Source of the DNA: Russula earlei
Lineage: Eukaryota > Basidiomycota > Agaricomycetes > Russulales > Russulaceae
Reading direction: 5' to 3'
DNA: 64,000 nucleotides
NCBI GenBank assembly: GCA_025769875.1
Contig: JAGFNK010000031.1
Span: 62,001 to 126,000, forward strand
The notes under the pieces are model-generated. The model did no database searches, was not told the origin of the DNA, and saw only the letters and a list, made by a program, of their open reading frames with translations. Positions 38,177 through 47,212 of this stretch are shown here, in pieces. The position numbers and the translations under genes were made by a program. The first letter of the stretch is position 1. Each line of letters begins with the position of its first letter.

Positions 38177-39005
38177 TGTCAAGACACGTACTGCTGATCA
38201 CTAAGGACTCAGGAGCAGGTGGGCAAGGGTCGGAACAAATGATACGTGGCGAAGGCGGCGTTGAACAGGAGGACGAGCCAAACGACGAGGAGGTACCAGA
38301 TGGGGACTGGTAAGTGTTGCAAGAGGCAGAGGCGAAGACTGGAGGCCAGTGCAGCGAGGGGGCTTTAGACAAGGCGGTCGTTGAAGAGTACCTTGGAGGC
38401 GAGGGAAGTCTTTAGACTGAGCGGTCGCAGGGGAGTACCCAGGAAGATGAGAGTATCACAAATGGACAGTCTGATGACTGCCATACTTCATTGGGGCTTA
38501 TATACAGTGTACAGGGTCGATTACAAAGAACTGGGACTATTCTAGACTCTTTGGTACCATCCAATAGGACTACAGAGGCATAAACTTGCTTGTGGCAAGT
38601 TTCAGGCTTACTGAGCGCATTACTGATCATTGTGGAGCGATGACATCATTATGATGTCACTGTGGAGCACTTAGTGAGCCTATGAGGTCACTGTGGAGTC
38701 GCTCAGTCAGCCATGATGTCATTGGAGCCTTGATGATGTCAGATGAGTTATGCAACAGTTTCTAAGAGTTTGTGCTGCTGTTTCGGGTTCCTGGTGGCTG
38801 GGTGACCATGTGGCTGCCACGCGATGATTACCTGATTAGGAAATGGGTGCCTGGTCGTGTTATAGTGTCTTTGCAATGGCAATATCTTGCACCGCAGGAG
38901 GGATAGCCCAGAAAACGGAAGGGAGTTGGTAATGCAAAGTGAGAGAGGTCTCTCTTGAGTGAAATAGGACCATCTACGGCCAGGACCTGGCCTTGGTTCG
39001 TAACA
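38177..39005 (-). repeat. Solo LTR of family D (copy 2)
   Basis: 829 bp with TG...CA ends, bounded by the 5-bp duplication ATATG (38172-38176 and 39006-39010). Orientation is minus, judged by the TATA (TATATAAG on the minus strand near 38500). It matches 47646-48473 over its full length with scattered C/T and G/A differences. Confidence 0.9.
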
Positions 39006-39010
39006 ATATG

Positions 39011-39322
39011 TGTCATGAACCACTTCTCAGAGAGGGCCCTTGAAGGACCCTTCCTTAGTAGAGGAAACCCAGCCCTTATGATGCCACCCTGTTCACACAG
39101 ACAAAAGGGGTGAGTAGAGGTGTCCACAATATTGCACATGCATTGTTGCACAAGCAATTCTCAACACAATCGACATACAGCAAGCCCTACTTAGTGGCAA
39201 CCCTTTTAGCAATATAGGACAGTATTATAGCCTCCCTAAAGACCCTTTAGAATGACCCAAAGTGCCCTACAAGAGGCACTAACAAAGTTACTATAGGCCC
39301 TACAATGCATTATTAGACTAAC
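39011..39322 (+). repeat. LTR of family B (copy 2), left part
   Basis: First 312 bp of a solo LTR that is split by the gypsy element; it resumes at 49480-50119. It matches the start of the family B LTR at 44980. Outer target duplication ATATG at 39006-39010 and 50120-50124. Confidence 0.92.
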
Positions 39323-39917
39323 TGTTATGATTTACCCCATTGATTGGTTCATCTCCAACCCTTTTCATTATTGTTCTCTCTTGTCACCCTTGTCCCCTCG
39401 GTTACCGTTTCATCCCTTGATGTTGATGGTCCCTTATTGTTTCATCCATTTTGTTTCACCTATTGTTCGAGTTCCTTTTGCTATTGGCTCATCTTTTATC
39501 TATTGTTCTGTATATGGTACTGTACAGCCTCGCTACATACAGTATTTAAGCACCTGTAGAAGCTGGGGAATGTCCCAAGCTTAGCTTTGTCCCATCTCCT
39601 GTCGCATCCCTTGCCCTGTATACTCTCTCAATCACAACATTGCTTGTGCTGGCCTATACTCTGCTTGACCTGAGCACACCTCAAGGAACCCTTGTGTTCC
39701 TCTTCCTCCTCTGCTTCTCTCTCATTGCCCTCCTCTTCTGTGAAACCAGGAGATTGACTCTGTCTGCAGACTGAGTCATTATCTGACCCAGCCTTGAGAT
39801 GCTAAACCCTTGATCCGGTCTCCTTGAGCCAGCCCCACTGAATCCTTGGACCAAATCACAGGGACTTGGCCCCATCGAACCTTGAGCTAATGCTCCTATG
39901 GCCGCAATGCTGTAACA
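39323..39917 (+). repeat. 5' LTR of gypsy element (family C)
   Basis: 595 bp, TGTTATGATT...GTAACA ends, preceded by CTAAC. TATA-like TATTTAAG at 39543-39550 with the R-start motif 27 bp after it. Confidence 0.95.
39543..39587 (+). promoter_or_regulatory. Gypsy promoter: TATA-like box and predicted transcript start
   Basis: TATTTAAG begins at 39543 and AAGCTTAGCTT at 39577, 34 bp later, the usual TATA-to-start distance. That 11-mer is the exact reverse complement of 39919-39929, which supports placing the RNA 5' end here. Confidence 0.75.
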
Positions 39918-39918
39918 C

Positions 39919-39929
39919 AAGCTAAGCTT
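39919..39929 (+). other. Self-complementary primer-binding site
   Basis: AAGCTAAGCTT starts one base after the 5' LTR and pairs perfectly with the 11-mer at 39577-39587 (repeated in the 3' LTR at 49134-49144). No match to a tRNA 3' end was evident. Established precedent: Tf1 of fission yeast primes with the first 11 nt of its own RNA. Confidence 0.75.
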
Positions 39930-39939
39930 CTCTACTCCA

Positions 39940-41121
39940 TTCTGGAGATCAACCCTTGAACTACCGCCCAATCACTGGATCCGCGTCCAACCTAGGCTCT
40001 CACCAGACCTCCCCCGACACGTTGTTGGAACTGCCACTTGGGACAGCTTCCACACCTTCCTCTGCTACATCACCACCAAAAACAACAAAGAATTACCAGT
40101 TGAATTTATCAACAACCGCTGGTTTGAGCTACAACTCAGAAGAGGACAGCTCTACACCCATCAGGACCTAGAACTCATCAGGAACAGCCTTGGATTAGGC
40201 TACTGGAGGGAAGATGACCCTCTTTACAAACCTCCATCAGAATCAGAAACCTCCTCTACAGTAGGCAACCCCCCAGAACTAGAAAACACCACCAAATCTC
40301 AGATACTTCCTGAGGCCCCAGAACCACAGTCACCCTTTGAACCCCCTGTGTTAGAACCAGAGGACCTCCCTGAAACCCAGGAATCCACCAAACCACCAGA
40401 ACCCCAAACACCCTCAGAGTCCCCAGAACCCACTATGGCAGCACAAGCCCCACAAGCTGCTCCAGCCCCGCAAGTTGCCATGCAACCAGTCATAGCACCA
40501 CAGGCCCAAGGAACCAATGGATCCCTTAGTGGCAAAGAACCCACAGTCTTCACAGGGGAAAGAAACAAAACCAAAAGATTCATCATGGAGTTTAACCTTT
40601 ACTGGGGACTCAACGACAACAAGGCAGTCATGAGGGACCCCTCAAAAAGGGTCATCCTAGCCCTTTCCTACATTCAAGGGGAAAAGGTAGAAGATTGGGT
40701 AAACTCACAAGTAATGGCCCTTAGAGAAAAAATAACTAGGGCCCAGAACCCTGTCAACCGAAATGACAAAGTCCTGTGGACCAATTTTGTCACTGACTTC
40801 ACATTCAAGTTCACCAACACAGCGGAAAAGGAAGATGCCCAGGCGGCTCTTGTCAAACTTGAAATGAAGGATTCCCTTGATGACTACATCTCCACCTTCG
40901 AACAACTTCTAACTAAAACAGGATGGCCGGAGACAGACATAATTGCCATTGAAAGCTTCAAAAATGGGCTCAAAAGTGGTCTCTACCACACAATCTTAAA
41001 CAGGGACACCTGGCCCACCACACTCCAAGAATGGAAGGAGGAAGCCAGGAGACAACATTGGCGATTTGTCACTATCAGGGAGAAACTCAAAGGTGTTAAG
41101 GCTCCAAAGTGCCTTAAATAA
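39940..41121 (+). pseudogene. Gypsy gag
   Basis: One frame is open from near the 5' LTR. It begins with a compact block around WDSFHTFLCYITTKNNK and FELQLRRGQLYTHQDLEL, continues through a Pro/Glu-rich linker (40260-40440) and reaches the capsid-like region. The latter contains FTGERNKTKRFIMEFNLYW, VEDWVNSQVMALREK, MKDSLDDYISTFEQLL and WKEEARRQHWRF, typical of gypsy gag. The first in-frame ATG I see is near 40434, so initiation may use an upstream start or the N-terminal block may not be translated. The frame ends at 41121 where foreign LTR-like sequence interrupts gag; the CCHC knuckle resumes at 41772. Confidence 0.85.
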
Positions 41122-41204
41122 GATCAATGGTCACGTCTATGAACGTGTCCTACCAATGCAGATGTGCTTGAGTCAAGCAAGCAATACTTGTGGAGGGGAA
41201 GGAG

Positions 41205-41645
41205 TGTTAGATCCTTCTGGAGTATGGCAACAAGATGAGAGGGGCTCTGCAGATGGGGTAGGAGTCAACTGTTTGGGATTGGCAAACTAAGTTGAGCTTA
41301 GGGCTCAACTGTTACAACTGGGGGCCTTATATAGCCCTACAGGGATAAGGTTTGTGCTACTGTAGTACTGGTCAGTGCTATAGAAGCAAAACATGGCTCA
41401 TAGAAGTGAGGTTGCTTCTATGTAAACGATCTTGGTGCTGGAAGCATTAAGTGCTTCCCTAGTAGCAATCTCAGTGTCATAAGTACTTTCCTAATCAAGG
41501 AAGCAACGTACAGTGGCGGTACAAGAACATCTGGGACAGAAGCAATGCTACTCATTGCTTCTTCAATACATCTTCAGAAAGATACGATCAACGTGTTCTG
41601 ATCACAATATCAACAAACATAAACAATCAAGATCTGACACACACA
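41205..41645 (-). repeat. LTR-like insertion inside gag (family E)
   Basis: A block with no gag similarity separates the capsid region from the nucleocapsid knuckle. It starts TGTTAGATCC at 41205 and ends in CACACA near 41645. On the minus strand it reads as an LTR with TATATAAG near 41325 and a ...CTAACA terminus. I could not find a matching target duplication, so exact borders are uncertain; the foreign segment may extend to about 41120-41690. Confidence 0.55.
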
Positions 41646-41771
41646 TGATGCAAACGGTGCAGTCCATAGTTCAGGTGTTCCGGCATCTTCCGGACCCCAA
41701 ACCACTCGGTAACAAAAGGAAAGAAGACTACACACTCTCCTTCGGAGCACAAATCCCACCACCCTGACCAA

Positions 41772-42014
41772 ATGCAAGTGGACGCCGCCAAGTCCAACTT
41801 TAAAAAGCTCACTGAAGAAGAGAGAAAGCAACTGGCAAAAGAAGGACGTTGCTTCCATTGCAGGGAAAAAGGCCACCTCAGCCGGGAATGCCCCAAAAAT
41901 ATAGTTCCTACCACTTCTAAGGCCCACATCACAGAATCAACCCCAGAACCATCTAAGGAAGAAGAACCAGCTTCCATGGTAGCATGCATGAAAGCCCTGC
42001 CAGCTGAAGAATGA
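41772..42014 (+). pseudogene. Gypsy nucleocapsid (CCHC knuckle)
   Basis: Gag C terminus: MQVDAAKSNFKKLTEEERK then CFHCREKGHLSREC, a perfect CX2CX4HX4C zinc knuckle that binds element RNA. It ends with an acidic tail. The frame continues from the left as far as about 41690. Confidence 0.9.
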
Positions 42015-42694
42015 GCCAAAATCTGGGACCTCATCCTCAAAGAGGATTTTCTCTAGGCCAAAGTGCAACAGTCAGCACAGAGGCCCACATAGATACCATT
42101 GTCAACCATAAAGAAAACTCAATGAAAGTTCCTTTTATGATAACAACCAATGGAAAGACTGGCCAAGCACTCCTTGACAGTGGAGCAACAGAAAATTTCA
42201 TCAGTCAGGGAATTGTGGGAAAATTACAAATCCCACTCTGAACCCTCAGAACCCCCAGACCCATCATCAATGGCACCAGTAACCAAGGAGGAGCACTAAC
42301 CCACTATGCTCATATGGCCATATGGCATGGCCCCACCACATGACTTCTCACCTTCTATGTTACAAATTTGGGAGAAGATAGGATGATCCTCAGCTACCCC
42401 TTCCTAAAAGCACTAAACCCCCTTGTCAACTGGAGCACTGGTCACCTAAAAAACCACCTAGGGGTCCTCCTTACCCCCGTACCCTTAACTAAAACACCAA
42501 GAATCTGGGTTGCACAAATAAGGTCAACCATCATTCCCCCTGAATACTCACAACATCAGAGAGTCTTCTCAGAAGAAGCAGCCAAACGACTCCCACCGAG
42601 TCGAGGAGAACTTGACTTCAGAATCACCCTGAAACCTGATGCCCCCAAATTCCTTGATTGTCGAACCTACCCCCTCCCCCAGAATGAAAAATAA
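42011..42694 (+). pseudogene. Gypsy protease region, interrupted
   Basis: Aspartic protease with GQALLDSGATENFIS; the active-site DSG is intact. A TGA at 42239-42241 breaks the frame and another stop in the region separates it from the linker (GEDRMILSYPFLKALNP, about 42368 onward). The linker itself ends with TAA at 42692-42694 just before the reverse transcriptase. The stops fit CGA-to-TGA and CAA-to-TAA changes. Confidence 0.85.
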
Positions 42695-43276
42695 GAACTG
42701 TCAAGACAGATACAAGAAGATCTGGCCAAAGGTTTTATCAAGGATGGCGTCTCAGACTTCATGTCCCCCGTCTTCTTTGTCAAAAAAGAGGATGGTACCA
42801 CCCCAAGAATGGTAGTAGACTACTGGAAACTTAACAATGCCACCGTCCCAGACTATCATGCCCTACCAAACATGGAAGAACAATTACACCATCTAAGGGG
42901 CAAGACCACCTTCAGCAAATCTGATGTCAGAGCCAGCTACAACAACATCCTGATCCATCCAGAAGACCAACACAAGGGGGCCTTCAAAACCCGATTTGGC
43001 ACATTTGTTCCCATGGTAATGGGCTTCGGCTTCACCAATGCCCCAGCAGCCTTCCAACGAGCAATGAACCACACCCTCCAACCTTGGCTCCTCAAGTATC
43101 CTGAAAACACCTGTAACTACCTAGATGACGTGGCAATAGCCACAGGTCTAGGGGAAGAACACCTTCACCAGCAAATCACACATGAATTCCTTGACCTACT
43201 CGAAAGAGACTCCTACTTCCTAAAAGCATCAAAGTGCGCTTTCGAACAAGGCGAAATCGACTTCTTGGGTTTCTGA
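42695..43276 (+). pseudogene. Gypsy reverse transcriptase
   Basis: Reads SPVFFVKKEDGTTPRMVVD, then DYWKLN (the family consensus is DYRKLN, a C-to-T change at a CpG). The following SDVRASYNNILIH holds the first catalytic Asp. FGFTNAPAAFQRAMN and NYLDDVAIA hold the catalytic DD pair. FEQGEIDFLGF ends the palm/thumb, followed by TGA where Arg or Gln would stand. The catalytic residues are preserved; only the stops inactivate it. Confidence 0.93.
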
Positions 43277-43920
43277 ATCAACCAAGGGACCCTCAAAATT
43301 GACCTGGTCAAAATGGATGGCCTTAAAAGTTGGCCAAGACCCCCGAATAACTTGAAACAGGTACAACAAATCATGGGGGCCCTCAACTACCAACAACCGT
43401 TCATCCGAGACTTTGCTAAAATTGCTCACCCTATTTTTGCCACCATCAAGAAGGGAACCCCCTTCAACTGGACCCCAGAAGCGACTACCGCCCTGGAAAC
43501 CTTGATATCCGCAGTCTGCAATGACCCCGAACTTTACACTGCCAATCCAGACCTCCCATATGAACTAGAAACTGACGCCTCACAGTTTGCCACCAGAGTG
43601 ATCCTCTTCCAAAAGGACCCAAGAGGAAAAAGGAAAAAGATTGGGAATATGTCACATGCATTCAATGAAGCAGAAAGGAACTACCCAGTTTGGGATAGGG
43701 AGTTCCTGGCTCTGATCCTCGCACTTCAACACTGGCAATACCTATTAGTCAGGACTAAACACCCCATCAGGATTTTCACAGACCATGCCAACCTAGCTCA
43801 CGATTGACTTCCTCACAAAATCAACCGAAGGATTGCCGGATACATATCAACACTCACAGATTACCACTTCGAAATCCATCACAAACCAGGAATTTCCAAC
43901 CATGCAGATTCTCTCTCATG
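43277..43920 (+). pseudogene. Gypsy RNase H
   Basis: Continues from INQGTLKIDLVKM through GALNYQQPFIRDFAKIAHP (connection). The RNase H part is YELETDASQFATRVILFQK, then NYPVWDREFLALILALQHW and IFTDHANLAH. A TGA at 43805-43807 is followed in frame by DYHFEIHHKPGISNHADSL, and two adjacent TGA codons at about 43918-43923 stand where related elements have Arg-Arg. Confidence 0.9.
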
Positions 43921-44979
43921 ATGACCAGACCACAATGACAGGTCAGGAGACAACCAAAACATCACAGCACTCCCTGATAAACTCTTTATTTGCACACTCA
44001 ACACTGAAGATCTGTATGAACAAGTACTAAAGGAGCAAAAAGACCGACAATTGGACCTTCTCATGTGGAAGATCAAACACGGCCTCCAAGAAGAAGACAC
44101 ACTATTCAAAATGGGAAATTGGTAGTACCATATCAAGAACCCCTCTTACAAAAAATTCTACATACCTACCACAACAGCATTCTTGGTGGACATACAGGAA
44201 ATGCCCGAACCTTATATTCAATTCAGGAGTCCTTCTGGTGGCCAAAGATGGCCTACTTCATCCGGGACTACATTCAAGAAACCCTTCCAGACTGTGGCCA
44301 TTGATTGGATCGTCGACCTCCTGCCATCAGAAGGAAGCAATGCCATTATGACCATTACTGACCATGACTCCACTAAAGTGGCCATATTCATACCCTGCCA
44401 TAAAGACATGGGAACTCTACAAATGGCTAAACTATTTTTACGATACACCTTCCCATGGACCAGAGTTCCCTCCAAGGTCATCTCCGACCATGACTCCCAC
44501 TTTACCTCCAACCTGTTTCAAGAAGTCTCCTGAATCCTCAGGATCAACCAAAACCTGAGCACTGTGTATCATCCCCAAACTGATGGACAGTCGGAGAGAA
44601 CAAATCAAACTTTGGAAATGTACCTGCGCATCTACACAGGGGAGAAACAAGAAGAATGGGCACACTGGCTCCCCATAGCCCAATACCATTTTAATGCCCA
44701 CAAGTCTACCACCACCAAGAAAACCCCATACGAACTCCTCATAGGCTTTAACCCTCAAGGACTTGGCACCCAACTCAAGTCCAATTTTCCCAGAATCCAA
44801 GAACAACTCCAAGCACTAAAGGACATGAGGGAATCAGCACAAGAAACAATGAGGAAGACACAAAACAATTGGATCAAAGAAACTAAGTTCAAGGGTTTCA
44901 AAGAAGGACAAAAGGTTTGGCTAGAAGGCACTAACCTAAAAACTCCCCATCAGTTTCAAAAATTCCACCCCAAGCGATT
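43921..44979 (+). pseudogene. Gypsy integrase, with deletion, frameshift and stops
   Basis: The zinc-binding N terminus has the His pair (LHTYHNSILGGHTGNARTL). After FIRDYIQ the sequence jumps straight to PFQTVAIDWIVDLLPSEGS, so the Cys pair and linker of the HHCC domain are missing; a deletion of the order of 100 bases. A frameshift lies near 44100-44120. The catalytic core keeps Asp in AIDWIVDL, Asp in VISDHDSHFTSNLF and Glu in QSERTNQTLEMYLR. A TGA sits at 44531-44533. The frame runs to HPKRF at 44979 and is then cut by the solo LTR; it resumes at 45979. Confidence 0.92.
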
Positions 44980-45973
44980 TGTCATGAACCATTCTCCGGA
45001 GAGGGCCCTTGAAGGACCCTTCCTTATAGGAGGAAACCTGGTCTCTATGGTGTCACCCTGTTCACACGAGCAAAAGGGGTGAGTAGAGGTGTCCACAATA
45101 TCGCGCGCGCATTGTTGCGCGAGCGATTCTTGGCACAATCGATATACAGCAAGCCCCACTTAAAGGCAACCCTTCTAGCAATAAAAGACAGTATTAGGGC
45201 CTTCCTAAGGACCCTTTAGAACGACCCTAGGAGCTCTACAATAGGCACTAACCTAGTATCAAAGGCCCTACAACGCGTTATTAGACCAACTCTAATAACT
45301 ATAGAACGACTATAAGGCAATACTAAGGACCTTAATAGAAGTATTAGGGTCAACTCTAGGGACCTTAATAGAAGTATTAGGGTCGACTCTGAGGACCCTA
45401 ATAGAACTATATAAGGGCCTTATAAGATGACACTATTCCCTAACCAAACTACAAGTCCTCAAATGACCGGCCCTAAACTAACTAACAAGAAATGAATCAG
45501 GTGCTTACACATGCACTAAAGTAGTAAACACGTGGACAATGAAAGCTCTTACTCATCAAGAAGAGTCTTCTTACTCAGCAGCTTACTGAGCATGACCGAG
45601 CATGCTCAGTAAGCGTCCTCCGACTTCTTACTCATCACTCTATTGTGCTTGATAACAAGGTTATGACTTGTTCCCTATTTAGCAGTTCTCTTGTAGTATA
45701 TAAGCGCTCAATAAAGTAGCGGACAGTCCTCAGACTGTCCATTTGTTTACGGCACTCTCCAACCCTGGGATACTCCTTTAAGGACCGTCCCCTTGTGACT
45801 ATCCTGGCCTCTTCCCTGCGTGATTGCTCAACTCTCACAGTAACAATACCTCTCTGGTATCTGTTACTACTCTGGACTCTACTTCTTGCCCACGCAGTCT
45901 TAGACGTCTATCGACTCGTCTCCGAGCTTATCCCTCGCTCTTGAACTGGATAGTTCAACAGTGAGTCTTGACA
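44980..45973 (+). repeat. Solo LTR of family B (copy 1), inside integrase
   Basis: 994 bp with TG...CA ends and target duplication CGATT (44975-44979 and 45974-45978). Removing it plus one CGATT rejoins HPKRF to SPFTITKRISHVTYQL in frame. It has a TATA (TATATAAG near 45697), an AATAAA just downstream, a tandem of about 40 bp near 45325-45420 and a hairpin at 45582-45613. CpG sites are well preserved, so it is a younger insertion than copy 2. Confidence 0.95.
45582..45613. repeat. 13-bp perfect hairpin in LTR B
   Basis: CTTACTGAGCATG (45582-45594) and its reverse complement at 45601-45613 around a 6-base loop. The same hairpin is present in copy 2 near 49738-49769. Confidence 0.9.
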
Positions 45974-45978
45974 CGATT

Positions 45979-46324
45979 CAGCCCCTTCACTATCACCAAA
46001 AGGATCTCTCATGTCACCTACCAACTCCAACCTCCCCCCCAATGGAGTATTCATAACATGTTCCATGCCTCCCTCTTATCTCCAGTCACCGAAATGATTG
46101 AACACGGACCAAATTTCCCTGAACCACCACCTGACCTCCTCTCGGGAGAATACGAAGTCGAAAGGATCACCGCCCAACATACCCATAGAAACCGGCTCCA
46201 ATATAGGGTTCGGTGGAAAGGATACTCTGCAGCAGAAGACACGTGGGAACCCCTCTCAAATCTTAAAAACACTCAAGATGCCATTACCATGTTTCACCTA
46301 CAACAACCCACCAAACTCCGCATT
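45979..46324 (+). pseudogene. Gypsy integrase C terminus and chromodomain
   Basis: After the LTR, SPFTITKRISHVTYQLQPP and SIHNMFHASLLSP form the integrase C-terminal (GPY/F-like) part. They lead into a chromodomain: YEVERITAQ, LQYRVRWKGYSAAEDTWEP, LSNLKN. The aromatic residues expected to hold methyl-lysine are present. Such domains direct chromoviruses to marked chromatin. The frame does not stop here but continues into the extra region. Confidence 0.93.
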
Positions 46325-47212
46325 ATGTCTACCACTAACTCTGATCCCACAGAATCCCATCACTCAGATGAAAATCTAGACAACCTGGAACATCAGCTTC
46401 AAGGACTTACAATACAACAACGTACTTTACTCCCCCAAATTAGTTTGCTAAACCCCCCTTCCTATTCAGTCAATGACCCCACTATCCCCTACCGCAGACA
46501 CACCATTTTTAACTTAGCCACCAGGGAGCAACTTTTTTCTGGAATTCTCTCCCCTGGCGACTTCCGTGGATTTCAATTACTTATGATGGGCCCCTGTTTC
46601 TCCAAGTTTCACTTATCCATATGGAGGGCAGTACTTATGGATTTGGTATGGAACCACGTCATATGGTCAGCATCCATAAATACCCCCACTCCTTCAGAGT
46701 GGTCAGCTTGGCACCATGAACATGCTACTTCAACCTACAATACTCCCATGTCTTCTCCCACCCCCTCTTCATCCCCCTTACCTATCCTTACTCCTTCTCC
46801 CACCATTAAACAAGAACCCCTCTCACCCAAAGTCATACAACATATCATTGACCAACACACCTTCATTGTCCTAGATGAAGCCGAACTCCAGGACCTCACC
46901 ACCACCCTCAACCCACTCGCCATTCACGAAGGGACCCCTTCACCTACTCCAACTGAGGAGGACCCTACTCACCCTGGCCCCCCCTGGTTTGTCTACAAAC
47001 TGTACATGCACGTTCCCCCCTTTTACATTAATGTTAATGGATGGAAACATCTATTACCATATTTATGTTTATGTATCACTTTATACAATGACGAACCTAT
47101 GCTCCTAGGAACCATGGGTCAAGGGGAACCCACTTACAGAGAAAAACTCATCACCCAGCTGTCATCTCTGCCCCCCATCCCTCTGCTACTGCCTCTGACT
47201 TCCACCTCTTAA
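46325..47212 (+). CDS. Gypsy extra ORF 1 downstream of chromodomain
   Basis: About 295 codons continue in frame with pol but lie beyond the chromodomain, where most Ty3/gypsy polyproteins end. An ATG at 46325 (MSTTNSDPTESHHSDENLD) could start a separate protein. Visible parts: an acidic N terminus, then TIFNLATREQLFSGILSPG, FRGFQLLMMGPCFSKFHLS and IWRAVLMDLVWNHVIWSAS. After these come a Ser/Pro-rich stretch (46740-46830), FIVLDEAELQDL, and a hydrophobic Tyr-rich segment near 47000-47080. There are no internal stops although pol is full of them. I recognise no domain. It may be read through from pol or translated from its own start. Confidence 0.7.
   Translation: MSTTNSDPTESHHSDENLDNLEHQLQGLTIQQRTLLPQISLLNPPSYSVNDPTIPYRRHTIFNLATREQLFSGILSPGDFRGFQLLMMGPCFSKFHLSIWRAVLMDLVWNHVIWSASINTPTPSEWSAWHHEHATSTYNTPMSSPTPSSSPLPILTPSPTIKQEPLSPKVIQHIIDQHTFIVLDEAELQDLTTTLNPLAIHEGTPSPTPTEEDPTHPGPPWFVYKLYMHVPPFYINVNGWKHLLPYLCLCITLYNDEPMLLGTMGQGEPTYREKLITQLSSLPPIPLLLPLTSTS

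Noticed and set aside
38013..38372. 119-codon minus-strand frame rich in Ser/Pro/Thr
   Set aside because: Crosses the boundary of a family D LTR and has no homology; a by-product of LTR composition.
39327..39584. Short frames in the gypsy LTRs (also 48884-49141)
   Set aside because: Identical frames in both LTRs reflect LTR duplication; no coding evidence.
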